A stretch of DNA of 64,000 nt from Caenorhabditis elegans (Eukaryota > Nematoda > Chromadorea > Rhabditida > Rhabditidae), in NCBI RefSeq assembly GCF_000002985.6, contig NC_003281.10, positions 558,001-622,000 on the forward strand, read 5' to 3'. The notes under the pieces were generated by a model that saw nothing but the letters and a program-made list of their open reading frames with translations, did not search any database and was not told the origin of the DNA. Shown in pieces: positions 36,201 to 46,045 of the stretch. A program made the position numbers and the translations under genes. The stretch's first letter is position 1. Every line of letters begins with the position of its first letter.

Positions 36201-39200
36201 AAAGAATAATGAAATTTAGGTCTGCACATAATATTTTGCAGACCCAAGATGAAAATCAACTTAAAGGAGGACTAACGATTCGGACGATTTTGAACGTATA
36301 GACCCAAAATGAGCTCAAATGAACGAATTTCGTAATGAAACTGCTCAAAAATTATTCAAAAAATTTTTTTGGCGGTTCAAAATTTTGAAAAAATTACACT
36401 GATTTTTCTAAAATCACGAATTTTTCCGTTTTTTCCGTGTCACACCTGTTCGAAGTTGGATATTTTGGAATTATCGTCCTTTATTACATATATTGGTAAT
36501 TAATCTCATTCGATGTCGTCGATTAAGGTACATTTAAAGCCGATAGGTAACCAAAAATCATCGAAATTGGTCACCTATCGGCTTTAAATGTACCTTAATC
36601 AACGAAACGAAATGAGATTAATTACCAATATATGTAATAAAGGACGATAATTCCGAAAAAGCCAACTTCGAACAGATGTGAGACGGAAAAATGGGAAAAA
36701 ATCGTGATTTTAGCCAAAATCTGTGTAATTTTTCCGAAATTTTGAACCGCCATAAAAAATGTTTGGAAATTTTTTGAGCAGTTTCATTACGAAATTCGTT
36801 CATTTGAGCTCATTTTGGGTCTATACGTTCAAAATCGTCCGAACCGTTAGTCCACGTTTAAATTGAAATTTCAGACAAATTGGAAGCTGGGGGAAATAGT
36901 GAAAATTCTGGTTTTTGAATCAGTCGTGAATCAGTCGCACGTGGTGTCAGCGTGTCTCATTTTGGTTTGATCTACGTAGATCTACAAAAAGTGCGGGAGA
37001 AGAGACGCAGAGTTCTCAACTGATTTCGTATGGTTAAGAACGTGCTGACGTCACATTTTTTGGGAAAAAAATTCCCGCATTTTTTGTAGACCAAACCGTG
37101 ATGGGAAAATTTGACACCATGTGCAAAATTACACGTGTTCCGGCGTGAAAACAGCCGAAATTCAGGCAATTTGAAATTTGGGTCTTCTAAATCGTTAGCA
37201 GACCCAAAACATGCGAAAGATCACGGACAAAAACACGAAGCGACTTGCCTTGCAGCTCATGCTCAACACAATTCACAACATCATCAGGCTTTTCCTCTTC
37301 TGCGTCAAAGAACACGTCCTCTTCCTCGTCTCCAACACTATTTTGATAGTTCAGAAGTAGTCCAGAATCCTCCAAAAGTACTGAAGAGATCACAGAAACA
37401 TTGTCAGGCGACGAGGATCTTTCCAAAAGCCATTCGGACACTTTTGCACCTGGTGGAAGGCGCGGGAGGCCCGGGGATGGTGGAATTTGCGGGGCTTGAA
37501 CAATGGGTGCTTCCTGGATTTTCTGATTTCCTGCTCCATTCAACGTCATCTGTTTCCGCTCATTTCTCTCAATCCCACCGAGCAACATCGCCAAAAGCTC
37601 GGCTTCTTCCTCGTCCATAGGCTCCGCTTTCCGTTGATCCTCTGGCAACGATGCCTGACGCTGTAACTTCACTCCCAGTGGAGCCGAATCGATTCGGGAA
37701 CGTCCCCCGCCGCCGCCGCAGTGTGAAGCTGGAGCAGAGTCTGGAATCTCGTCGGGTGGTACTAGCGCCGAAGCGGTCATTGGTCTTGGTGACGCGTTTT
37801 GCGAGTTTTCTTCAGAGTTTGAGACACGTGTTTCGTCCTGTTCGCGGACTGTCGAGAGATCAACTCGTCGGCGGTGACGCTCTTCTTTTTTGGCTGAAAA
37901 TTGGACAACACAACATAAATATTTCAAGCAATAACGATTTTCTATTTTTAATAGTATATTTTCTGTAAATTTTAATGATTTCTCAAGGTTTCACCTGGAA
38001 AATCTATTTTAATCATGGTTTTTGTTGCAGGAAACTGGTGAGAATAAGTTTTAAATGAACATTTTGCGGAAAAAACTGATTTTTGGAACAATTATAATTA
38101 TTGTTTTGAAAATTTGTAAAAATGATGATTATTACAATGATATTAAAATCATTTTCAAAATCATTGTAATATTCATCATTTTCACAAATTTTCAAAACAA
38201 TATCTCTAATTGTTCCAAAAATCAGTTTATTATGCAAAAAGTTGATTTAAAACTTATTCTCACCAGTTTACTGCAAAAAAAACCACGATTAAAAACGATT
38301 TTTCAGGTGAAAACCTTGAGAAAAATATTTTCAAAAAAAAAGAATTAAATATTTTGAACTTTTTTTGTGACAATTTTTGGTAAACCTAGAATTTTACGCC
38401 CGAAATTTCTAAAAAGAATTAAAATTTCGGAGATTTTTGGTGAAAACTAAAACTTTAAGTAAAAGATATTATTAACAATTTCAGAAATTTCTAAAAATAA
38501 TCAAGTTTTTGTCAATATGAAATTTTTTTAAATAATGTTTAATTTTCAAGAATCGAACTTTTTTCTTGCAATTACAACAAATTTACAACAGATTTACAAC
38601 GAAAAAAAAGTGCTTTTCACATGCATTTTCCATTCAAAAAATTACCTCGTTTTGCCTGTGATTTCGCGATTTGTTTGCTCAATATGGAGGCACTTGCAGG
38701 CAAATTCAACTTGTAAATATTACACATTGTGGCTTGATCTGTCGATGGTTTTCCATCTTCCTGAAATATAGAAATATTATAATTTTTGGTTTTTTAATAC
38801 AGAAAAAAAATGATGCACAATTTCTCATTATTCAATTTTTATTCACAAATTTGGGTCTGCTAACTGTTTAGCAGACACAAACTGTGATGAATTATCAGTT
38901 TTTAGCTATTCCCTAGTTAAAAATTCAATCTTTCCTGTTTATTTTACAATTTTTCTTGATTTTCACTATGGTCTGCTAAATATTTAAAAAACCAAAGTGA
39001 AAATATTTCACAGACCCACTTTGATGAAATATCGGTTTTTAAACAATTTTTTAATTAAAAAATCAATATTTCCGACTTTTTATCAGAAAAGCAATGTTTT
39101 TTTTTCGGATAAAAACTGATTTTTTAAGAAAAAACTCGAAATTGAACTAAATTTGCTCATTTTTTCAATTTTTTTCAACCAATGTAGGTCTGCTAAACAT

Positions 39201-40105
39201 TTAGCAGACCCAAACTGTGATGAAATATCGGTTTTTAAACAATTTTTTACTTAAAAATTCGATATTTACGAGATTTTATTGGTAAATTAATTGTTTTTGA
39301 ATAAAGTTTAGTAGAAAAGTAAGTCAGAATTGAACTGAAATTGCTTATTTTACAACTTTTCTTGACAAATTTGGGTCTGCTAAATATTTGGAAGACCCAA
39401 ACTGTGATGAAAAATCGGTTTTAAAAAATTTACTAGTTAAATATCGTATTTTTTATTCGAAAATTAATGTTTTCTCGAATAAAAAACTAATTTTCGAAGA
39501 AAATTAACTTGAAATTGAACTAAAATTACAACTTTTCTTGACAAATTTGGGTCTGCTAAATATTTAGCAGACCAAAAAATTAGTTAAAACTCAATATTTC
39601 CGAGTTTTAATAAGAAAATTAATGTTTTCTCGAATAAAAAACTAATTTTTGAAGAAAAAAACTCGAAATTTAACAAAAGTGGCTCTTTTTTTCAACTTTT
39701 TTCAACCAATGTTGGTCTGCTAAATATTTAGCAGACCCAAGAATATACACAATATCGATTTTTAACAGTGTTTTCTCTGTTTTTCTGGTTTTTGAGACAA
39801 TTTCAACAGATTTTCGTTCAAAAAAAAAAACGGTACTTGTGTATTATTTCCCCTCATTTTAATATTATCCATTTTAATAAAACGTGATGTCCATTTTCCC
39901 TCATTAGGCTCAGAAATGATTATTTCCTAAGCCTAAAAATACAAAAACTCCCCACGTTTTTATTTAAAATTATATTTTTTCAAAAATGAGGGGAAATATA
40001 CACAAGTACCAAAAAAAAACTCACACTAAGCTCATCATCGTCAATCGTAAATTCGTACGTCATTTTTTTCGACGTGGCAGCAGCAGTTGCGGTGGCGGCA
40101 GCCAT
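30267..40105 (-). CDS. Ser/Pro-rich protein with SxIP-like microtubule tip motif
   Basis: Eight exons join in phase to about 595 aa: 40025-40105, 38646-38760, 37249-37893, 35927-36123, 35371-35595, 33966-34143, 33389-33629 and 30267-30372. No catalytic domain is visible. The N-terminus (SKKMTYEFTIDDDELSEDG) is acidic. Residues about 66-80 are basic (AKRAKKEERHRRR). An acidic patch (GDEEEDVFFDAEEEKPDD) ends exon 3. The C-terminal third is Ser/Thr/Pro/Arg-rich and includes ASRIPTPRSRLPTPRG; SRIP inside a basic, proline-rich stretch is the EB1-binding SxIP motif, with a second SRLP six residues on. The intron after exon 3 uses a GC donor (AAG/GCAAGT). Exon 7 to 8 is the least certain join (3 kb intron with a transposon). 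A microtubule plus-end role is inferred; the orthology is unrecognised. Confidence 0.65.
30420..32967. mobile_element. 2.5-kb foldback transposon with 9-bp target duplication
   Basis: The element at 30429-32958 starts GGCAAATACTGAAATACTAC and ends with its inverse. The direct repeat TAAAAAATG flanks both ends (30420-30428, 32959-32967). The arms are about 1.2 kb and turn near 31700. Subterminal tandem copies of TTGCTAGAATACTAC-like units occur in each arm. A 9-bp duplication with very long inverted repeats suggests a Mutator-like (MULE) non-autonomous element. No transposase frame is present. Confidence 0.88.
34274..35055. mobile_element. palindromic DNA element, family D (copy 2)
   Basis: Same ends (CACTGCAACTTTTTCCTC) and internal blocks as the 25086 element, but more diverged, with a damaged right arm and no clean target duplication. 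Intronic. Confidence 0.75.
35140..35240. repeat. stray copies of the 31-bp hairpin unit
   Basis: TTTAGCAGACCCAAG and TAATTAGCAGACCCATGGGT in an intron. Further single copies are near 35735-35780, 36221-36247 and 37180-37205. Confidence 0.7.
36261..36861. mobile_element. 600-bp TTAA-ended palindromic element
   Basis: Arms run from TTAAAGGAGGACTAACG to CGTTAGTCCACGTTTAA and meet near 36560. It shares its end style (TTAAAGGNGGANTA) and the phrase GAAATTCGTNCATTTGAGCTC / CATTACGAAATTCG with the 43461-43992 element. It resembles the worm palindromic repeats inserted at TTAA. Confidence 0.75.
36940..37130. repeat. dispersed inverted repeat, family R (copy 3 of 5)
   Basis: Runs from CACGTGGTGTCAGCGTGTCT to TTTGACACCATGTGC, with TGATCTACGTAGATCTACAA inside. 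Intronic. Confidence 0.75.
37984..38322. mobile_element. 340-bp palindromic MITE-like element
   Basis: AAGGTTTCACCTGGAAAATC at the left is answered by GATTTTTCAGGTGAAAACCTT at the right. The arms pair almost throughout (AACTGGTGAGAATAAGTTTT and inverse). Confidence 0.75.
38845..39745. repeat. dispersed 31-bp hairpin units alternating with a T-rich repeat
   Basis: GGTCTGCTAA(A/C)(T/A).TTTAGCAGACC occurs singly near 38851, 38966, 39187, 39375, 39549 and 39715, separated by about 170 bp of a recurring AAAATC(G/A)ATATTTCC..AATTAATGTTTTC..GAATAAA sequence. This looks like a larger repeat unit into which the hairpin is embedded. Confidence 0.75.
39832..40010. mobile_element. 179-bp inverted-repeat element
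   Basis: GGTACTTGTGTATTATTTCC at the left and GGAAATATACACAAGTACC at the right, immediately 3' of exon 1 of the SxIP gene. The ends pair over about 30 bp; the centre has CATTAGGCTC..GCCTAA. Confidence 0.7.
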
Positions 40106-40727
40106 TTCTGGCGATTTCTGAACAAGAAACGATGAGGGAAAGATGTCGTAAATTGGTAGAATCTCATAAAATCCGAAATTAGAGCGATTACAAGAGCGAG
40201 ATAAAAAACATAAACGACGAGGCGAAAAAAGACAATGAAATTCAATAGAAAACCGGGAGAAATAGCGTGGGAGAGGCCGGAGACGCAGAGAAAATGTGGA
40301 GGAAAAGTGCGCGAAATAATCCGGCTGCTGCTGCTGTTTTGCCCCGGTTTCCTCCTCTATTGATTGAGAAATGTGCGAGAGAGTGTGGAATGCCGGAGAG
40401 ACGCAGACTGTTCGATGGAGCGCAGCATGGCTAATCAAGTGGTGAGGGACGAGAGTCATGGGAAATTGGAAAAAAAAAGACAATTTTTTTTTGTTTTGTG
40501 CATTTTACAATAGAAATATGGGCCTTTGGGAGTTTATGACTGAAAAAATTGAAAAAAAGAACGATTTATTTCTATCTTTGCGACAAACTGCGGAAAAATT
40601 GGATTTTAAAAAATAATTTAAAAATTAAATATTTCCAAATTTGAATTTTGCTCATTTTTCATGTTAAATATTGCAAATTGCATGCTTTTATTCATTTTCT
40701 AGCCGCACAAAAATTCAGAGAACTCAC

Positions 40728-40787
40728 ACAATGCTCCTCTTCGTCAGTTGTAAATTTGAATAATCGTTTTTTCGACGTTGCAGTCAT
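40728..40787 (-). CDS. candidate alternative first exon (duplicate of exon 1) of the SxIP gene
   Basis: Minus strand, 20 codons: MTATSKKRLFKFTTDEEEHC, followed at once by a GTGAGT donor in phase 0. It parallels the end of the established exon 1, ATSKKMTYEFTIDDDELS then GTGAGT, in sequence, length and phase. It could therefore splice to exon 2 (38760) and encode a second N-terminus from its own promoter. It may instead be a decaying duplication; whether it is transcribed is not visible from sequence. Confidence 0.5.
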
Positions 40788-41600
40788 TTTGGAAAGTTTT
40801 TGCGAAGAAAATAAAATTAAATCTAACTTTCATTGCAAAAAAACAATTAGAGTTACGTGGAAAGTTGATTTTTTACTATTTCTCGTGAAAAAAAGTGTAA
40901 CGAGTGGATTTTTCGTAATTTCTTGCAATTTTTCAATTAGAATTTAAATTTTCGAATAATTGTTTTGAAAAACTTAATGGAAAACAGGCATTTTGGCTGG
41001 AAAATAGACAAAAACGAAGAGAAAATGAAAAAAAATAATTCAAATAAATTTTGTGCGTCAAATAAGGTGCCCGGTCCGCAGCCACAGTGTTTGCACCGAA
41101 CAGGAACTACAGTACCCTAAAATAGTATTTTCCTCGATTTCAGTTTTTGAAACTTGCTTTAAATGAACGAGTGGATATAAAATAGAAAATAAAGCTTTAT
41201 TAAAAGAAAATAAGTGAAAATCTGATTAAGAATTTTCAAAAAAAAATCTTTTCCGAAGAATAAATCGAATTCCTTCACTATTTTTTCGAGATAAGAAGTT
41301 TTAAGAGAAAATGCCCTTTGGAACTAAGTAATGATTAAAAAGTATTAGGGGACGCTAAGCACGCTAAAACTGATGCTTCATAATAATAAACTATGAATTA
41401 TCAACTTTATAGCGGTGACCTCTACCATTACTGCCGAAATTGCGCGTAAAATATGGCGCTTCGACTCAGTGTCTGCGAATCCATTTTTCGGAATTTAGAA
41501 AATAGAAATATTCAAAACCAAGGTTTATTGATATGAAATTTGCACAAAAATTCAAAATGTATCATAAAGAAAGAGTATTTTAAACCAAAAATTAAATAAA
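40788..41600. other. spacer between the SxIP gene and lec-6
   Basis: AT-rich with no coding chain. Minus-strand AATAAA at 41524-41529 is the likely lec-6 poly(A) signal. The block at 41060-41115 (GTGCCCGGTCCGCAGCCACA) is GC-richer and may belong to a promoter. Confidence 0.5.
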
Positions 41601-42358
41601 TTAGTGAGAAACATGGGCGGAATGAACATGAACTCCTCCCTCGATCTCAATGAGATGGACTCCGTGGGATGGAGTACGCTCGACAAAGTCAGCGAAGTGG
41701 GCTCCGTTGACGAAGATCTGAAAAATATAATAGTTTAAAGATTAAGTTTCAGTAGGTGAACAGGGCTCGAAATCCAATGCTCATCAGAGATGGGAGTACG
41801 AAAAATCAAACTTTTCCACGTGGTGTCGAAGTGTCCCATTTTGGTGTGATCTTCAAAAAATGCGGCCGAAGAGGCGCTGACTTCTCAACTGATTTCGCAT
41901 GATTAAGAGTGTGCTGATGTCACGAAAAATTCCCTCATTTTTTGTAGATCAAACCGCAACGAGACAGTCTGGCACCACGTGCTTTGCACGAACACAGTCC
42001 GCCTTAACATTCTTAAGCCCAGAATCCAACTAACCGAGATAATTCCACCGTTGGACACAAACTCCAGAGTGTAGATCTTGTTCTGCTGGAATGGATTGGC
42101 GTGACGATCCTCGGATTGCCAACCTCCTCCGCTGGTCGAGTTGTTCACAACAGCTCCCTCATCGAATCTAGCGTTGAAGTGAAGAACAATGTCGTCTGGA
42201 GTGCGAAGATTGATGTGGAAACGAGAATCGGCGGATGTTGGGAGAAGAACGAGACGGAGGCGAGCACCGTTGGAGAATCCTTGCACTGGGATGTTCACTG
42301 GGGTTTGTGGGTTGAAGAATTCGTTGCGGAAGCTGATTCCGATTCCTCCTCCGATCAT
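41601..42358 (-). CDS. lec-6: proto-type galectin LEC-6
   Basis: Two exons (42035-42358, 41601-41717) give 146 aa, one galectin carbohydrate-recognition domain and no signal peptide. The beta-galactoside signature is complete: H60-x-N62-x-R64 (HFNAR), Asn72/73, W80, E83 and R85 (WQSEDR). The protein ends in a His-rich tail (GGVHVHSAHVSH). Known of the worm protein: a 16-kDa galectin that prefers the Gal-beta1-4-Fuc unit on N-glycan cores. The ATG is 8 nt after a TTGATTTCAG acceptor. The single intron carries a family R repeat. The long 5' flank has several GATA-type sites, fitting gut expression, which I infer. Confidence 0.93.
41817..41982. repeat. dispersed inverted repeat, family R (copy 4 of 5)
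   Basis: CCACGTGGTGTCGAAGTGTC at the left and GACAGTCTGGCACCACGTG at the right, inside the lec-6 intron. Confidence 0.75.
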
Positions 42359-42380
42359 GGTTGATTCTGAAATCAACTGT
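42359..42380 (-). promoter_or_regulatory. trans-splice acceptor of lec-6
   Basis: Minus strand GTTGATTTCAG then AATCAACC and ATG; a short leader typical of trans-spliced mRNAs. Confidence 0.65.
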
Positions 42381-42529
42381 GTGAGTTGGGAAGGGAAACA
42401 TGTTAGGAGCAATACTAAGACCACTATTCGTATAAAATGTACATCTATGAGAATTGTAAGCTGATTCTTTGGCTCTAAATCGCATGTTTTATCACTAGGT
42501 GATGTAAAATGTCTAAAGATCGAAAAGCC

Positions 42530-42880
42530 GAGTAGTTTGAAAGTTGATAAGAGCGTATGAAAAACCCTCGGCAAAGTAAACAATTCTCGGTGTCTACTGG
42601 GGGAAAATGTTCAACGAAAAAAAAATAGAAATTGGGCAATAAATGTAAACAATCCTCATCTATTTATACATCACAGAATGGGCGGATTCTTGCCTATGAG
42701 TCATCAAATACGATTCTAGAGAATTCCTTACTACATGAATCATGGAAAAAAAGGCTTGAGTACATTGTACACCTGCCATCGTCTCTTATAAGCAGTGTTT
42801 CTTATCAACTTATTGATGAGTTGGCATATGCTCCGCCTCGAACTATTTCGATGATAAGTTGCTTGTTTACTGAACTGAAA
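42530..42880 (-). promoter_or_regulatory. GATA-site cluster upstream of lec-6
   Basis: TGATAAG-type cores occur at about 42544 (GTTGATAAG), 42796 (CTTATCAA on +) and 42852 (GATGATAAG), with a TATTTATA block near 42658. Such sites are bound by ELT-2-class GATA factors in worm intestine (established knowledge). Use in lec-6 is inference. Confidence 0.4.
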
Positions 42881-43460
42881 AAGGCTTTTCGATGAAAAAT
42901 TCAGCCCGGCATAAAGAATGTCACGAGTTAGTTTGGAAATTAAGATGTGTGCTGATAAACGTCAAGAGAGGAAGTAGTGATAAAATTCTAGAGTTTTAAC
43001 AAATTTGCAAAATCTCTGAATTGTTTTATTTTAGGAGTTTTTCAACCTAAATTCGTATTTTAGTTATTTAATTGTTCCTCGTTCCACACGTCACCATTTA
43101 CAACCCTTATTATCGAAGTGCCAAGTTACAGGGAGAACTTGGTACATACCAGCTCACCAAGAAAAACCGATCAATAATGTAATAAAACCCGCTGACATTG
43201 AAGACAGAAGATACCGCAATTTTCTTTAATAGCTTGGGTTTTTATTAGCGCTAAACAATATATAACGTGGCAGTTTTTTTAATGCTGACTTATAAATAGT
43301 ACTTTTCCTTTCAATGAATCTTCAGAGAATTTCAATGTGGCATTTTCTTAAAATCTTCCTCCGTTAAGCCATATTGCAATTGTATGTGGTAAACTTTCCA
43401 ATACTATAAAAATTGAACTTTTAAAAACTTCTGAAACTTGAGTTTACAGTAACTTAAAGC

Positions 43461-43992
43461 TTAAAGGTGGAGTACCGAAATCTGAGACTTTGCTTTTTAG
43501 GCTCAAAACTACCGCATATCGTAATGAGACATCTTGAAAATTTCTCAACACGTTATGGCAGTTCAAAAATCTGGAAAAAGGTCCACTTTCAGCTAAAATC
43601 AAATTGTTTCCAACTTCTCGGTGTCGCTGCGTCTGGAAGTTAATTTGTATTTAATTACCACTTTCTAATAAATAATGTGATCGTTTAATGCGCATTTATT
43701 CGTTGGTTTAAGTACATTTTCGGCCAGTGGGGCACAAATAAAAGCTATGTTTTTGTGCCCCAATGACCGAAAATGCACTTTAATCAAACAATAAACTCCT
43801 AATAAAAAACCACAATATTTATCAAAGAATGAAAATTTTATTTTAGCTGAAAATGGGTCTGTTTTTCCAGAACTTTGAACCGCCATAATTTTTTTTTGCG
43901 AAGTTTTGAAAACGTCTCATTACGAAATTCGGTAGTTTTGGGCTATTTTGGGTCTAAAAACAAAGTCTCTGATTTCGGTACTCCACCTTTAA
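43461..43992. mobile_element. 530-bp TTAA-ended palindromic element
   Basis: The ends read TTAAAGGTGGAGTACCGAAA and its inverse, matching the common worm palindromic repeat that starts TTTAAAGGTGGAGTA. Arms contain CATATCGTAATGAGACATCT / GTCTCATTACGAAATTCGG. It lies in the spacer between lec-6 and the FTH-like genes. Confidence 0.8.
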
Positions 43993-44360
43993 GATTTTCA
44001 AGTATACCCAGGAGCCACGTGTCCGTAAAAGTTCAATGATGGCATTTCCGGCTAGTAGTGATGTAATTTAGTCATGAAGCTGATTTTTTCTCCTCAATAA
44101 TTTTGATGATTAATTATTGATAAGGAAAATGTCAAACAATTTGACGATTACCAGAAAGTTATTTTTCTACAATTCATGAATATCGGTTAAATTTGAGTAA
44201 TCATTTTCTTCGTATGGAGCATGGGAAATTATTTAGACCTTTGCAAATTCAATTTTTTTTAAAAGCATTGTTAATTACCATCGTATTCCAATTTGATTCT
44301 AGACTACTATCAAACTTATTGAAGTGGTAATAATTTTTTCCAAGAATTTTGAACAACGTT

Positions 44361-44577
44361 TCTACTAGGGGTGTGCGTCAAATTTACCAAATTTGCCATT
44401 TGCCGATCTTGGTAATCGTTAGAATTTGCCGCACACAACAAAAATTGGACAATACAATTTTGACCAAAACTATTGATTTTGTTCCAAAAAAACTAGTAAT
44501 ATAACATAAAATTTAGATTTTTCCGAGTTTGTTAAGCAAGGCAAATTTTGAGATTTGCCGCACACCCCTGGGTTCTA
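44361..44577. mobile_element. 200-bp inverted-repeat element with possible 7-bp duplication
   Basis: AGGGGTGTGCGTCAAATTT at the left and GATTTGCCGCACACCCCTG at the right. TTCTACT occurs directly outside each end (44360-44366 and about 44572-44578). The core resembles the GGCAAAT-type repeats. Confidence 0.6.
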
Positions 44578-44707
44578 CTGGGTAAAAATGTAAATTCATT
44601 TATAAAACTAATACTATGGCTGAAAATTTTCTGAGTAATTATTCATAAGGACAATGTCAAAAACTTTTTCTAATACTTTTATTTTCATAAAAAGAAACAC
44701 AAATCGG

Positions 44708-45822
44708 TTAAAATTGAGTAATCCAAGTCTTTTTGGCCTTCTTCTTCATTTGAATTTCATAATTTGTGATGTACACATGGAAGTTGGAATTTTCATCAGA
44801 ACTTTCCAGAACGATCGGAGCCTCCACCATTGGATCCAAATAGTTTTCATCAAAAACTTTGGCAACTTCGAGAGGATTTGGAATATCAACATGGAAGCTA
44901 CCTCTTTGCAATTTCGGGAAGGTGGATATGGTCTGGAAAATGACTACGCTGATGTGAGAGCGTATCACTGTGAAACTTACATTTTTAATCCGAGTAACAT
45001 CCTGTTTATCGATAGAAACATTTCTCGAGTAAACTAAAATAGTTTGCAGCTTTTCCGCCGAAACCCTTTTCAAAACACTCCCCGTTTGGCCGATGGTGAA
45101 TCCAGTGAGCCGAACTGTCTTCACATTGACCTCATACACTATTTCCAAATTGAAAACCTTCTCCATCGCATCAAAGAACAATTCCTTTTGCTCATCCTGA
45201 ATCAACTCTGGAAGATCAATTCTGAGCAGATCGAGTTCAAGCTTCGGGGTTTTCAGCAAAACTGCCACGTTAGCAAGAGTGGCATTCAAATTGCACCCTG
45301 GTGGTGTGGTTGCTTCTCCACTTTCCGAATCCTTGCCTAGTTCCTGATCGAATTTCGAGAACTTAGTGCTACATGAGTCAGGTTTCACATTTAGCGAGTC
45401 CATGTCAATTATCCACTGATCACCGCGCTGATGAATTCTGATCTCCTTAATCCGCGTTTTGTCGTCACCGGTAGGATCAGAGGTAGAGCTGAAACGAATA
45501 TTTTTTAGTTGTAGGAGTATTTAAGAATTTTAAAAAATACCAATAGGCAGTAGGGCTCAAATTTCTTGCTCACTTGTTTGTTACGGAGATGTGGTGGAAG
45601 GTACTTTGGAGCACTCCCTTCAGTTTTTTTAATTCCAATTTTTGGACCTTTTGCTGAAAAATTACCATTTTTGTTGATAACACCACTTAAATCACACCAA
45701 CCTTCCCAATAACACTCATGTTTCTTGATCTCCGGCTCTGGCTGCGAACTCGCCGTGGCACCTTCGTCTCGACATCTCCAATTGGTGTCCAGTTCCGCGT
45801 TTGACTGCTTTTCCACGGGCAT
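44708..45822 (-). CDS. FTH/DUF38-like protein, tandem copy A (possibly frameshifted)
   Basis: Three exons parallel copy B: 45541-45822, 44981-45488 and 44708-44932. Exon 1 has MPVEKQSNAELDTNWRCRD and APKYLPPHLRNKQ. Exon 2 holds an FTH/DUF38-like segment (VAVLLKTPKLELD, FFDAMEKVFNLE, VNVKTVRLTGFTI) and exon 3 a Lys-rich end. In nematodes FTH domains usually sit C-terminal to an F-box and are thought to bind ubiquitin-ligase substrates, but no F-box is seen here. The best donor of exon 1 (TTG/GTATTT, phase 0) does not match the phase of exon 2 (needs phase 2) and would stop within a few codons. Either a non-consensus acceptor is used or the copy is damaged. The 48-nt second intron is open in frame, so its retention would add 16 residues. 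Confidence 0.5.
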
Positions 45823-46045
45823 GACAGATTTGTATTATATGGAAATTCCGAAATGATAAAATATTGAATAGAAATCGATTTTCAAAAAAATCGTTCACGT
45901 GGTTCAGGTTTGAATTATTCTGAATTCTGAATGCATTTCGAATATCAAAGTCAAAAATGTACCGTTTTGTGAAATTATTTTTTGACAAGCATGCAAATTA
46001 ATAAATACTAGCAGTTTTATTACCATAAAAAGAAAATACAATTCG

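Noticed and set aside
37111..37620. 169-codon + strand open frame
   Set aside because: Antisense to the large exon 3 of the SxIP gene, which has better codon use and splice sites.
42101..42464. Two + strand open frames over lec-6
   Set aside because: Shadow of the galectin exon on the other strand.
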